From Faecalicatena contorta (GTDB lineage: Bacteria; Bacillota; Clostridia; Lachnospirales; Lachnospiraceae), in the NCBI RefSeq assembly GCF_001404335.1, contig NZ_CYZU01000005.1, forward strand, positions 94,990 to 158,989: DNA of 64,000 nt, read 5' to 3'. The position numbers and the translations under genes were made by a program. Under the pieces are notes generated by a model. It ran no database searches, had not been told where the DNA came from, and worked only from the letters and a program-made list of their open reading frames with translations. Below are positions 16,943-24,846 of the stretch, one piece after another (the first letter of the stretch is position 1; each line of letters begins with the position of its first letter).

Positions 16943-17019
16943 ATTTTCGAGAGTGCTGCTCCACAAACACAGGCGTAGTGGGCTACGCTGAGGCTTGGGG
17001 AGCAGTGCTATCGGAAAAT
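16943..17019. repeat. Imperfect hairpin between marR and recombinase-like gene
   Basis: ATTTTC (16943-16948) pairs with GAAAAT (17014-17019). CTGCTCC (16956-16962) pairs with GGAGCAG (16999-17005), and a small inner hairpin lies around 16972-16989. It lies downstream of the gene at 17059 and could be its terminator or a short relative of the palindromic elements. Confidence 0.45.
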
Positions 17020-17058
17020 CAGGCCAGCGAAACAGTAAGGTATTTATTCTATGTTCCT

Positions 17059-17955
17059 TTATATGGGCGGCTCAACCTTAATCTTTACAAGTTCATTGGC
17101 CTTCACCAGCAGATTGTCTTTGTACTGGCGGTTGTGATATTTTTGTATCTGTGTCTTTGTTATCCCCATCTGCTTTGCCACTTGCCCCGGTCCGGCTCCG
17201 TATGCAAACATGGACGTACCGCATGTGGTGCGGATCTTTTCTGCACTGTAAGCAGGAATCCCAGCCTTCTGTGTATATTTTTTCAACATCCGGCAGATAT
17301 ACATTTTATTTAAGGGGCCTCCGTTTCTGTTATAAAACAAATATTCCACCGGCTTCCTCTCATTTATATAGCGTTCTAGTATAACCGCCGCGTCTTCCGG
17401 AATATAGCATACAGTCTCTCTTCCCTCAATATATGCAAACGTTCCATTATCATAAACTGCCAGGCTGTCCGGCTTCAGGGACGCGATTTCATTGGAAGAC
17501 AATCCGGCTCTGTGGATCAAGGATATCATTGTGTAGGCCATCAGATCCTCCTGCACAGCCTGATAGAGCGCATCCATATCTTCTACAGGAACCGAATGGA
17601 CGAACTTCTCCTGTTGTCTTAGTTTCTTCAGCCAAGGGAAAAAATAATCTTCAAACGCTCCAGGCAGTCCGAACTCTTCTTTATGATCTGCGGCATACGC
17701 AGCAAAAGAATGAAGCTCCCAGAACTTTTTGCTCAAGGTACTCATACTCAGCTTACCTGCCGCTTCTTTTTGGCGCATATTTTTATAATACAGCTCGACG
17801 TCCTTGCTGCTCATATGAAAGAAATCTGTCATGCGTACATTCTCAAATTCCAAGATCTCCTTCAAATATGCCAATGCAGTATCCTGATTCTTAAAGTGTT
17901 TTGCAAATTCTATCCAGACAGCTTGTTCTGCTATCTTGGTTGTCAGATCTGGCAT
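17059..17955 (-). CDS. Tyrosine-recombinase-like protein with degenerate active site
   Basis: A 298-residue protein with an N-terminal SAM-like core-binding region and a C-terminal integrase-like domain. The segment HRAGLSSNEIASLK aligns with the usual TGLRxSEL box, but the first catalytic Arg is replaced by Ser. The HxLR box appears as SAEKIRTT: the Arg is kept and the His is lost. MGITKTQIQKY keeps the nucleophile Tyr but lacks the His/Trp of the LGH box. Residue assignments are by eye. It may bind DNA without recombining it. A promoter lies at 18013-18041. No att site or mobile-element genes adjoin it. Confidence 0.7.
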   Translation of the reverse strand: MPDLTTKIAEQAVWIEFAKHFKNQDTALAYLKEILEFENVRMTDFFHMSSKDVELYYKNMRQKEAAGKLSMSTLSKKFWELHSFAAYAADHKEEFGLPGAFEDYFFPWLKKLRQQEKFVHSVPVEDMDALYQAVQEDLMAYTMISLIHRAGLSSNEIASLKPDSLAVYDNGTFAYIEGRETVCYIPEDAAVILERYINERKPVEYLFYNRNGGPLNKMYICRMLKKYTQKAGIPAYSAEKIRTTCGTSMFAYGAGPGQVAKQMGITKTQIQKYHNRQYKDNLLVKANELVKIKVEPPI

Positions 17956-18012
17956 GCCATCCCTCCCTCTTCCTTGTTTGTAACCGCGAAGCGGAATCTT
18001 ACTTACGTTACC

Positions 18013-18041
18013 AGTATAATTCCTACTGTAACATAATGCAA
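18013..18041 (-). promoter_or_regulatory. Promoter of recombinase-like gene
   Basis: Minus strand TTGCAT (18036-18041), 17 nt, TATACT (18013-18018), about 60 nt before the ATG at 17955. Confidence 0.6.
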
Positions 18042-18104
18042 TGCTTTTTTTGCAAAAATTTCCGAATTCAGTTGTGCCCCGGCTTTCATGTTAAATCTCA
18101 AGTT

Positions 18105-18150
18105 AAATAAAAAACCAGGAAAAAAGTACCTGACCAGATACTTTCATCCT
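18105..18150 (-). terminator. Probable aroF terminator
   Basis: On the minus strand, 18139-18150 pairs with 18117-18128 (10 of 12), followed by GGTTTTTTATTT. It lies about 65 nt past the aroF stop. Confidence 0.6.
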
Positions 18151-18213
18151 GATTGAAAAACTTCATAAATCTTCTGTCCCGGAAATCCTTTCGGTTCCGA
18201 TTCACTTCTTGGC

Positions 18214-19245
18214 TTAACAGCTCTCTGCTATTTTATAAATCAGCGATTCCGTATCTTCCCAGCCCAGACAAGGGTCTGTGATGGATTTTCCGTATTCCCT
18301 GTCGCATTCTATACTCTGGCATCCCTCCTGAAGGTAACTCTCAATCATGACACCCTTGATCAGTTTCTTCAGATCAGGATTGTAATTTCGGCTGTGCATC
18401 ACTTCGCTTACGATTCTGATCTGCTCTTTGAACTGTTTATTTGAATTTGAATGGTTCGCATCGATCACTGCGGCAGGATTCTGGAGATCCTTTTTCCCAT
18501 ACATATCCAGCAGCCTCACGAGATCTTCATAATGGTAGTTGGGAATGCATGTGCCATATTTGTCAACGCCGCCCCTTAAAATCACGTGGGCAAGGTCATT
18601 TCCATCTGTTGTAACGTCCATTCCCCGATAGATAAAGTTGTGGGAATTCTGTGCGGCAATTACGGAATTCAGCATAACAGAAAAATCACCGCTGGTTGGA
18701 TTTTTCATTCCAATCGGAATGTCCATACCGCTGGCCGTCAGACGGTGCTGCTGGTTCTCGACAGAACGGGCTCCGATTGCCTCGTAAGATAAAATATCGT
18801 CCAGGTAGCTCCTGTTTTCCGGGTACAGCATCTCATCGGCTGCAGTCAGACCGCTCTCTTCTATTGTCCTGATATGCATTTTCCGGATCGCGATGATTCC
18901 CGCAAGAAGATCCGGCGCTTGGTCAGGCTCCGGCTGATGAAGCATTCCCTTGTACCCTTCTCCCGTCGTCCTTGGCTTGTTGGTATAAACCCGCGGGATC
19001 AGCACCAGCCTGTCTGAAACTCTTTCATTGACCCGGGACAGCCTGCGCACATATTCGCATACCGCATCTTCATTGTCCGCTGAACAGGGGCCAGCCAGGA
19101 CAAGAAATTTATCTGATTTTCCGGTGAATACATCGCGGATTTCCTGGTCTCTCTTTTTCTTCAACGCTATGATCTTGTCTGACAGCGGATATTCCGCCTT
19201 TAAATCTGCCGGCAGCGGCAGCTCCGCATTTACTTTCATTCCCAT
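18214..19245 (-). CDS. aroF: 3-deoxy-7-phosphoheptulonate synthase, class I
   Basis: A 343-residue DAHP synthase of the AroF/G/H type. It joins phosphoenolpyruvate and erythrose-4-phosphate at the entry of the shikimate pathway. LVLAGPCSADN (about residue 49), RVYTNKPRTTGEGYKG, GARSVENQQHR, and VIDANHSNSNKQ give the substrate and metal residues, including the Cys of AGPCS and the His of DANHS. No extra regulatory domain is present. Whether phenylalanine or tyrosine inhibits it cannot be told. It acts upstream of PheA (12087-13217) but is transcribed separately. Confidence 0.95.
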   Translation of the reverse strand: MGMKVNAELPLPADLKAEYPLSDKIIALKKKRDQEIRDVFTGKSDKFLVLAGPCSADNEDAVCEYVRRLSRVNERVSDRLVLIPRVYTNKPRTTGEGYKGMLHQPEPDQAPDLLAGIIAIRKMHIRTIEESGLTAADEMLYPENRSYLDDILSYEAIGARSVENQQHRLTASGMDIPIGMKNPTSGDFSVMLNSVIAAQNSHNFIYRGMDVTTDGNDLAHVILRGGVDKYGTCIPNYHYEDLVRLLDMYGKKDLQNPAAVIDANHSNSNKQFKEQIRIVSEVMHSRNYNPDLKKLIKGVMIESYLQEGCQSIECDREYGKSITDPCLGWEDTESLIYKIAESC

Positions 19246-19298
19246 TTCACTACCTGCTTTCTTATGGTATCTGTTTTCATTGTTCCTTGCGCGTGTTT

Positions 19299-19334
19299 AA
19301 AAAAGAAATGACGCCTGTAATAGAACGGCGCCAT
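19299..19334 (-). terminator. rnpB terminator
   Basis: On the minus strand ATGGCGCC pairs with GGCGTCAT (one G-T pair), followed by TTCTTTTTT. It lies about 95 nt beyond the predicted end of the RNase P RNA. Confidence 0.6.
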
Positions 19335-19426
19335 GACTTACTTCCAATTCCTGTACGGCATATCATTTCCGTCAGCCGTTATCATTCCTCTGATTCACAT
19401 TATCGTTGCAACTTATATCAATACTG

Positions 19427-19781
19427 TGGTTAAGCAAGACGATAAGCCGGGTTATGTCGTTGGACAATCATCTATCTAGGCCTGATGTCGCCACCAGGCT
19501 CGAGCGACCTACCTAAAGCGTGACGGGCCGCCACGTGGCTTTTATTCGGTCTTGCTTCGGATGGGGTTTACATGTGCCCTCTCTGTTACCAGCGAGGCGG
19601 TAGTCTCTTACACTGCCTTTCCACCCTTACCGGGTTTCCCCGGCGGTTTATTTCTGTTGCACTGGCCTTGGAGTCACCTCCACCGGACGTTATCCGGCAT
19701 CCTGCCCTGTGAAGCCCGGACTTTCCTCGTCTGCAGCTTTTCAGCTCCCGCAGCCGCGATTGTCTGTCTTACTTAACACAG
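19427..19781 (-). ncRNA. rnpB: RNase P RNA
   Basis: On the minus strand the RNA contains the universal P4 sequence GAGGAAAGTCCGGGCT near the 5' end and the closing ACCCGGCTTAT near the 3' end. The ends pair as helix P1 (19766-19777 with 19429-19440, twelve pairs including one G-U). A perfect TATAAT promoter lies immediately upstream. The RNA is the catalytic subunit that matures tRNA 5' ends. The boundaries are set from P1 and the promoter and may be off by several bases. Confidence 0.95.
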
Positions 19782-19787
19782 TTGTAT

Positions 19788-19816
19788 ATTATACTATGGA
19801 TTTTGATATATGTCCA
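19788..19816 (-). promoter_or_regulatory. rnpB promoter
   Basis: Minus strand TGGACA (19811-19816), 17 nt, TATAAT (19788-19793), placing transcription start near 19781. Confidence 0.8.
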
Positions 19817-19843
19817 GAATCTATCCTATAAAAATTTCTGCAG

Positions 19844-20317
19844 CTAAAGCCCTTCATCCACGATCAGGCCGCTGCCGTCTGCTGCCGTAGTGGCCAGTTC
19901 ATCGCAGCGTTCATTTTGCGGATGTCCGTCATGTCCTTTTACCCAGTGGAATGTCACTCTATGCTGCGATTTTGCTGCCAGAAGCCGTTTCCATAAATCC
20001 ACATTTTTTACGGGTTCGTTCTTGCCTCTCTTCCAGCCTTTTTTGAGCCAGCTGTCTACCCAGTGCTGGTTAAAAGCATCCACCACATATTTTGAATCGG
20101 AATAAACCTCCACAATACATGGCCTGTTGAGCGCTTCCAGTCCGCTGATCACGGCCATCAGCTCCATCCGGTTGTTTGTAGTCTTTACATACCCCTGAGA
20201 CAGTTCCTTTGTGTGCAAAACCCCCTTGCTGTCCACATATTCCAGGACGGCTCCATAGCCCCCCGGACCGTCCGGGTTTCCTCTTGCGGCACCGTCTGTA
20301 AATAATTTAACCTGCAT
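19844..20317 (-). CDS. rnhA: Ribonuclease HI
   Basis: A 157-residue enzyme that cuts the RNA strand of RNA-DNA hybrids. The catalytic carboxylates are in FTDGAARGNPDGPGGYG (first Asp, residue 8), TNNRMELMAV (Glu), YSDSKYVVDAF (Asp) and NERCDELA (Asp). The Bacteria-type basic handle WLKKGWKRGKNEPVKN is present. The length matches E. coli RNase HI. The gene stands alone between rnpB and a metallo-hydrolase on the same strand. Confidence 0.95.
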   Translation of the reverse strand: MQVKLFTDGAARGNPDGPGGYGAVLEYVDSKGVLHTKELSQGYVKTTNNRMELMAVISGLEALNRPCIVEVYSDSKYVVDAFNQHWVDSWLKKGWKRGKNEPVKNVDLWKRLLAAKSQHRVTFHWVKGHDGHPQNERCDELATTAADGSGLIVDEGL

Positions 20318-20408
20318 AATTTCCTATCACTCCATATTTTAGTCTGTTCTTCTGATCTGCCTTCCTTTCGAAGGTTTCTCCTGCTGCATACTATTCCTGA
20401 CACTTCCC

Positions 20409-21113
20409 TTAGAGGACCTGCCCGCCTTTTTCCAGTTCAAACACCTGTCCTTCTTTTTCAATCCGGTGTATTTTATCTGCATATTCTCCGGCATTCTTTT
20501 CCAGCGCAAGACGGTCAAATATCCCGTAATTGCCCCAGAAATGCATGGGAAATACGGCCCTGGTCTCTGTACGTTTCATAAAGCAGTCCAGCCCCCAATA
20601 ATACTGCTCCCCAAGCCTGGGGTCAACCGGCACAAACGCAACATCAATCCTAACACCATGCAGCTTATTGATCTCATGCTGATAATTCCGCCGCATCATG
20701 GTATTGTAAGCCTTACTTTCTTCCTCCCAATGCCACCAGTTAAGATCTCCGGCATGATATAGAATCCTCCCGTCATACTCCACCAGAAATGCAACGCCTT
20801 CATCCGTAGAACGAAGCGTACGAATCTTGCAGCCATCCAAATTCCGCTCTTCATTAGGGCCTATATGCATAACATCCCCGCCCCCATCGGGCTCGGCATC
20901 GTTGGACAGGATAAAGTAAACATCCGGCAGATACTCCCTCAGTTTAAAAATATCTTTTTTAAAATGATCGTAATGGGCATGACTGACAAAAACATAAAAC
21001 TTTTTCCCCGTATTCAGCTCGGGCAGATCTCCTTTGTAATAATCGAACAATAAATATGCTGTTTCCAGCTCCACTAGAAATCCACTGTGGCTTAAATATG
21101 TAATCCGCATCAT
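20409..21113 (-). CDS. MBL-fold metallo-hydrolase
   Basis: A 234-residue metallo-beta-lactamase-fold protein. The metal motif HxHxDH is SHAHYDHFKKD (about residue 45). The motif-3 and motif-4 regions follow in YHAGDLNWWHWEE (His and Asp) and FPMHFWGN. It resembles the UlaG-like/RNase Z superfamily members of unknown substrate. The start codon overlaps the stop of the upstream Mog-like gene in an ATGA arrangement, so the two are translationally coupled. Confidence 0.87.
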   Translation of the reverse strand: MMRITYLSHSGFLVELETAYLLFDYYKGDLPELNTGKKFYVFVSHAHYDHFKKDIFKLREYLPDVYFILSNDAEPDGGGDVMHIGPNEERNLDGCKIRTLRSTDEGVAFLVEYDGRILYHAGDLNWWHWEEESKAYNTMMRRNYQHEINKLHGVRIDVAFVPVDPRLGEQYYWGLDCFMKRTETRAVFPMHFWGNYGIFDRLALEKNAGEYADKIHRIEKEGQVFELEKGGQVL

Positions 21114-21574
21114 AAACTCAGCATCTCCACAACATGTACTAATTCCGGCAGGATGTACTCCAGGCTCTCCTTTGCCGACTTTGCCCCCTCCGGCAGATTT
21201 ACCATCAGCGTATGGTTCCGAATCCCCGCCGCTGAGCGGTCCAGAATCGCTTTTTTCGAATACCGTATATTATAAGCGCGGATCGCCTCGGGAATTCCCG
21301 GAAGAAGCCTCTCTGAGACTTCTATCACCACGTCCGGCGCACAATCTCTTTTCCGTATTCCCGTTGCCCCGGTAGTCAAAATCAACTCCACTGCCCCCGT
21401 GTCTGCCAGCCTCTTCAGTACTGCCAGCGCCACCTTCTTATCCTCCGGCAGGACTCCCGACGCCTTCACCTCAAACCCTACCTGCTCCAACATGCGTTTC
21501 AATGCAGTGGCTGCGGCGCTGTCCTTTTTTGCTTTATATAAACCTGTATTTAACGTAAAAATTGCTGCTTTCAT
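21110..21574 (-). CDS. MogA/MoaB-like molybdopterin-binding protein
   Basis: A 154-residue protein with the MoCF-binding fold. ILTTGATGIRKRDCAPDV (about residues 85-102) corresponds to the TTGGTG-RD-TPE signature, and LMVNLPEGAKSAKESLEYILP corresponds to the LPG-P motif. The family adenylates molybdopterin or is a paralogue with other roles. No other molybdenum cofactor genes are nearby, so the function here is uncertain. It overlaps the metallo-hydrolase gene by 4 nt. A dispersed repeat (copy 2) lies just upstream. Confidence 0.8.
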   Translation of the reverse strand: MKAAIFTLNTGLYKAKKDSAAATALKRMLEQVGFEVKASGVLPEDKKVALAVLKRLADTGAVELILTTGATGIRKRDCAPDVVIEVSERLLPGIPEAIRAYNIRYSKKAILDRSAAGIRNHTLMVNLPEGAKSAKESLEYILPELVHVVEMLSL

Positions 21575-21594
21575 CTATAAGTACTCCTTTCCAT

Positions 21595-21633
21595 AGGGGT
21601 CTGACCCCTTTGCTGTCCGTTTTCTGAATATTC
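21595..21633 (+). repeat. Dispersed GGGGTCTGACCCC repeat, copy 2
   Basis: Core AGGGGTCTGACCCCT followed by TTTGC and a tail with TTTTCTGAATATTC, closely matching copies at 15777 and 58532. It lies 20 nt upstream of the Mog-like gene start. Confidence 0.75.
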
Positions 21634-21637
21634 GCAA

Positions 21638-21671
21638 AATAAAGAGAATGGTTTTTACCATTCTCTTTATT
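21638..21671 (-). terminator. Hairpin downstream of the deaminase gene
   Basis: Perfect 15-bp stem (21638-21652 with 21657-21671) and a 4-nt loop. It lies between the deaminase gene stop and the Mog-like gene. A short TTTT follows the stem's A/T-rich base on the minus strand, so termination is likely. Confidence 0.6.
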
Positions 21672-21768
21672 ATACGTGCATTTCTTCTGTTAAGCAACAT
21701 TTTTTCCTTTGTTATTTCTCTTGTTATTTCTCATCATCTCTTAACATCTGCCATCAATTATCTGATAA

Positions 21769-23046
21769 TTACCCCAAAATGCGCCGTGCAGATTCGTTTG
21801 CCCTTGCAAATATTTCTTCTTTTGTTGAGTCCAGGTAATATTTTCCATCTTCGTAAAGTACTTTTCCCGCTACCATAGTAAGCTTCACGTTCTGTTTACT
21901 TCCGCTATAGACCAGATTCTTCTCCAGATTCTGGATCGGCTGCATGTTTGGCTGCTGAAGGTCAATGAGGATCAGATCGGCCTTCTTGCCTTCTGCTATA
22001 ATATCACACTCCGGCAGTCCCATCGCATGTGCGCCGTTTACTGTAGCCATCTTCAGAACTTCCAGGGCAGGAACGACTTCCGCATCATCACAGAGCACCT
22101 TCTGAAGCCCCGTTGTAAGGAACATTTCACGGAACATATCCAAGCAGTTGTTGCTCGCCGGCCCATCCGTACCTATGGCTACCGGAATATTCATGTCCAG
22201 ATACCGTTTTACCGGTGCAATGCCGCTTGCCAGTTTCAAATTGGATGCAGGGTTCGTCACGATATAAAGCCCACGCTCTTTCACAATGTCAAAATCAGCG
22301 TCATCCAGGTGTACGCCATGAAACAGCCCGCCGCCGTGCGCAAACAACCCCAGCGAATCCATATAGGCCACAGGCGTCATGCCTGTCCTGCTGCGGCAGT
22401 CCTCCACTTCTCTTTTCGTCTCTGAACAATGTACATAAACCGGAATCTTGTACTTTTCGGAAAGCCCTGCCAGCCCCTCCATCATCTCCCGGCCGGTCGT
22501 ATACTCCGCATGAAATCCCAACTGATAGGAAACCAGCCTGTCCGGATCCTGATTATATCGCTTATAGTCCGCCTCTACCTCTTCCAGCGTCCCGCCGAAA
22601 TCGTTGATGCTCTCACAGATCACCGTTCTGAATCCTGTATCTACTGCCGCGCGTTCTCCAGCCGGTTTATTGATATACATATCAAAAATAGAAGTAATAC
22701 CGCTGGTCAGATATTCCATAATTGCCAGCTTATTGAGCCAGTAAATATCTTCGCCCGTCAGCTTGGCCTCTGCCGGAAATACCCTGGTGTTCAGCCATTC
22801 ATCCAGCTTCATATCGTCCGCATGTGAACGCAGAAATGTCATGGCAGAATGCGTATGTGCATTTTTAAAACCGGGCATCAAAAGATTCCCCTGACCGTCA
22901 ATCTCCCTGTCCCATGTTTCCTTTGCATCCAGAACAACCGGCCCTGCATAGGCAATCTTATCGCCCTTCACCCATACCTCACCTCTGAAAATGCCTTTTC
23001 CTGCTTCCATCGTCAGAATTCTCACATTATAAATTCGAATATTCAT
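21769..23046 (-). CDS. mtaD: Amidohydrolase, likely S-adenosylhomocysteine/methylthioadenosine deaminase (MtaD-like)
   Basis: A 425-residue metal-dependent hydrolase. NAHTHSAMTFLRSHADD (about residue 60) carries the HxH metal ligands, VYVHCSETKREVEDC and LFHGVHLDD supply further His residues, and GTDGPASNNCLDM supplies the metal Asp. This pattern fits the SAH/MTA deaminase and guanine-deaminase-like branch. The exact substrate is inferred. It is 69 nt downstream of purine nucleoside phosphorylase on the same strand, which fits a purine salvage role. I chose ATG 23046; the frame continues to 23082. Confidence 0.82.
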   Translation of the reverse strand: MNIRIYNVRILTMEAGKGIFRGEVWVKGDKIAYAGPVVLDAKETWDREIDGQGNLLMPGFKNAHTHSAMTFLRSHADDMKLDEWLNTRVFPAEAKLTGEDIYWLNKLAIMEYLTSGITSIFDMYINKPAGERAAVDTGFRTVICESINDFGGTLEEVEADYKRYNQDPDRLVSYQLGFHAEYTTGREMMEGLAGLSEKYKIPVYVHCSETKREVEDCRSRTGMTPVAYMDSLGLFAHGGGLFHGVHLDDADFDIVKERGLYIVTNPASNLKLASGIAPVKRYLDMNIPVAIGTDGPASNNCLDMFREMFLTTGLQKVLCDDAEVVPALEVLKMATVNGAHAMGLPECDIIAEGKKADLILIDLQQPNMQPIQNLEKNLVYSGSKQNVKLTMVAGKVLYEDGKYYLDSTKEEIFARANESARRILG

Positions 23047-23115
23047 ATCCTTATCCCTCTTATCTGAAATTTTTCCATCCAATATCTTCTTAATATCCGC
23101 TTCACTGGAACCATG

Positions 23116-23937
23116 TTATATTTTTTCGATTATCTTCGTTACCAGCCGTTCAAACTCCTCGGAGCGCTTGTCCGCCACAGCCTGCACATCCAGATGGCTC
23201 AGTTCTTCCCCTGTAATGCCACACGCCATATTTGAAATACAGGAAATCCCACACACCCGCACACCGGCATGGCGCGCAGTAATCGCTTCGCAGGCAGTGC
23301 TCATACCGACCGCATCTGCCCCTATGGCCGCAAACATCCTGATCTCAGCAGGACTCTCAAAATTCGGTCCCGAAGACTGCACATAAACCCCTTCCTGAAT
23401 CTGTATCTTCTCCTCTTCGGCCGTGGCCCGGATGACTTCCATCAGCTCCACATCGTAAATGTGTGTCATATCCGGAAACCGGGTTCCCAGCTCCGCCACA
23501 TTCTCTCCGATCAAAGGCGAAGGCACAAAATTCGAAATCTGATCCGTAATCATCATAAAATCCCCAACATGGAAGGACCGGTTGATCCCGCCCGAAGCAT
23601 TCGTGAGAAACAAAACCTCAATCCCCATCATCTTCATCAGCCTGACTGGAAGCACAACATCTTCGATCGAATACCCTTCATAGTAGTGCACCCGTCCCTT
23701 CATAACAACAACCGGCACCGTTCCAATATACCCCAGCAGAAACCTCCCGTCATGCCCCTCCACCGTGGACACCGGGAATCCCGGGATATCTCCGTACGGA
23801 ATCTCACACTCCACCTGCATATTTCTGGCATAATTGCCCAGCCCGGAGCCAAGAATCAATCCCACACGCGGCTTAAATGCTGTTACGGACTGATAGTACT
23901 CATAACACTTCATCACCTTTTCAAATTGTCTGCTCAT
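23116..23937 (-). CDS. punA: Purine nucleoside phosphorylase (inosine/guanosine type)
   Basis: A 273-residue trimeric-type PNP. GLILGSGLGNYA binds phosphate (about residues 25-36). EGHDGRFLLG, KGRVHYYEGYS, LTNASGGIN and SGPNFESPAE are all family motifs, and the Glu of NFESP and AVGMSTACEAI contribute to the purine site. It splits inosine or guanosine to base and ribose-1-phosphate. I chose ATG 23937, with GAGGAG 8 nt upstream; the frame back to 24009 adds non-family residues. Its upstream region is the palindrome at 24050-24345. Confidence 0.95.
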   Translation of the reverse strand: MSRQFEKVMKCYEYYQSVTAFKPRVGLILGSGLGNYARNMQVECEIPYGDIPGFPVSTVEGHDGRFLLGYIGTVPVVVMKGRVHYYEGYSIEDVVLPVRLMKMMGIEVLFLTNASGGINRSFHVGDFMMITDQISNFVPSPLIGENVAELGTRFPDMTHIYDVELMEVIRATAEEEKIQIQEGVYVQSSGPNFESPAEIRMFAAIGADAVGMSTACEAITARHAGVRVCGISCISNMACGITGEELSHLDVQAVADKRSEEFERLVTKIIEKI

Positions 23938-24049
23938 AACGACTCTCCTCATCATTAATCCAAAATAAATACCTGAAAATATTATACCCCGTCCCCCCAA
24001 ATCCCACAAGAGGAATTTTGGGGAGCTGGACGGCGGAGAAGGCGGTACG

Positions 24050-24345
24050 CCAGCGGAGAGAGGGACTTCCGAAGGGCAGGAGAACAGGAAGGGGCCCTAT
24101 CGGGATGCAGTCCATTTGCTAAGAACGGCTAAATGGAAATCCTGCCGGATGTTGAGGCATCAGAGGCATTCACTGCATAATCTTGATGATTATGCAGCTC
24201 AGGCCTCTTTGAAATCGGCTTTGTGAGCCGATTTCAGCCTCAACATCCGGCAGGATTTCCATTAAGCCGTTCTAACGCGCATTCTATGCATCCCGATAGG
24301 GCCCCTTCTTGTTCTCCTGCCCTTCGGAAGTCCCTCTCCCGCTGG
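24050..24345 (-). repeat. Long palindromic element C with two-hairpin apex
   Basis: Outer arms 24050-24109 and 24287-24345 pair nearly perfectly over about 59 bp. Inner arms 24123-24158 and 24237-24272 pair over 35 of 36. Between these stems is a 13/14-nt internal loop. The 78-nt centre holds two hairpins. One has basal stem 24162-24167 with 24203-24208, an internal loop, and upper stem 24173-24182 with 24188-24197. The other is 24211-24220 with 24226-24235. Read on the minus strand, the internal loop is CTGAG/TGAAT, as in elements E and F, so this copy is inverted relative to them. It lies upstream of punA. Confidence 0.88.
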
Positions 24346-24405
24346 CTATGTGCTTCAAGGCGCGGGGTTAGCTCCACGGGAGGGAATTCTGACGGTAGCA
24401 GCGGA

Positions 24406-24470
24406 TTGAGCTGGATATGCGGGTAATAATGCCTCAAGCAAGAATCTTGCTGTCCGCATATCCAGCTCAA
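24406..24470. repeat. Simple palindrome between elements C and D
   Basis: Perfect 17-bp arms (24406-24422 with 24454-24470) around a 31-nt centre that itself has a 7-bp hairpin (24437-24451). It has one apical hairpin rather than two. Confidence 0.6.
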
Positions 24471-24507
24471 CGTCCCCAGCCAACTTCCCCCACAAATCCA
24501 GTCTGAT

Positions 24508-24551
24508 CCACTGCCCCCGCCTCATGCCCCACGAGGCGGGAAAATCAGTGG
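24508..24551. repeat. Two-step hairpin between elements C and D
   Basis: CCACTG (24508-24513) pairs with CAGTGG (24546-24551). CCCGCCTC (24516-24523) pairs with GAGGCGGG (24533-24540). The asymmetric internal loop recalls hairpin 2 of the large elements, but the loop bases differ. Confidence 0.5.
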
Positions 24552-24564
24552 TTGGATGAATGTA

Positions 24565-24814
24565 GCTGTATGGAATAGTAACAGGGCTCTTTTGGATGCG
24601 TGTTTCGGGGATTACTGTCCCTTCATCAAAATGAAAGCCGGCATATGAACTTTCCGCAGGACCACCAGTCCTGCGGAAAAGACGACTTATACGGGAATGC
24701 ATCTTGCATTCCCGTGTTTGTCGTCGGTGTTCATCATGCCGGCTTTCATTTTGATTAGGGACAGTTATCCCCGAAACCCGTATCCAAAAGAGCCCTGTTA
24801 CGATTCCATACAGC
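24565..24814 (+). repeat. Long palindromic element D with two-hairpin apex
   Basis: Arms 24565-24650 and 24729-24814 are both 86 nt and pair with scattered mismatches. The 78-nt centre has hairpin 1 (24651-24662 with 24668-24679, loop CACCA). Hairpin 2 has basal stem GACGAC/GTCGTC at 24681-24686 and 24720-24725, a 5+5 internal loop TTATA/TGTTT, and upper stem 24692-24700 with 24706-24714, capped by ATCTT. It lies 33 nt beyond the spoIVA stop, in the opposite hairpin order to element C. Confidence 0.87.
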
Positions 24815-24846
24815 GGCCCCCTTCCTCCACTAACCTCTCCCAGCCA

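Noticed and set aside
24223-24426. Open frames across palindrome C
   Set aside because: The same palindrome effect applies; the sequence is better explained as a structured element.
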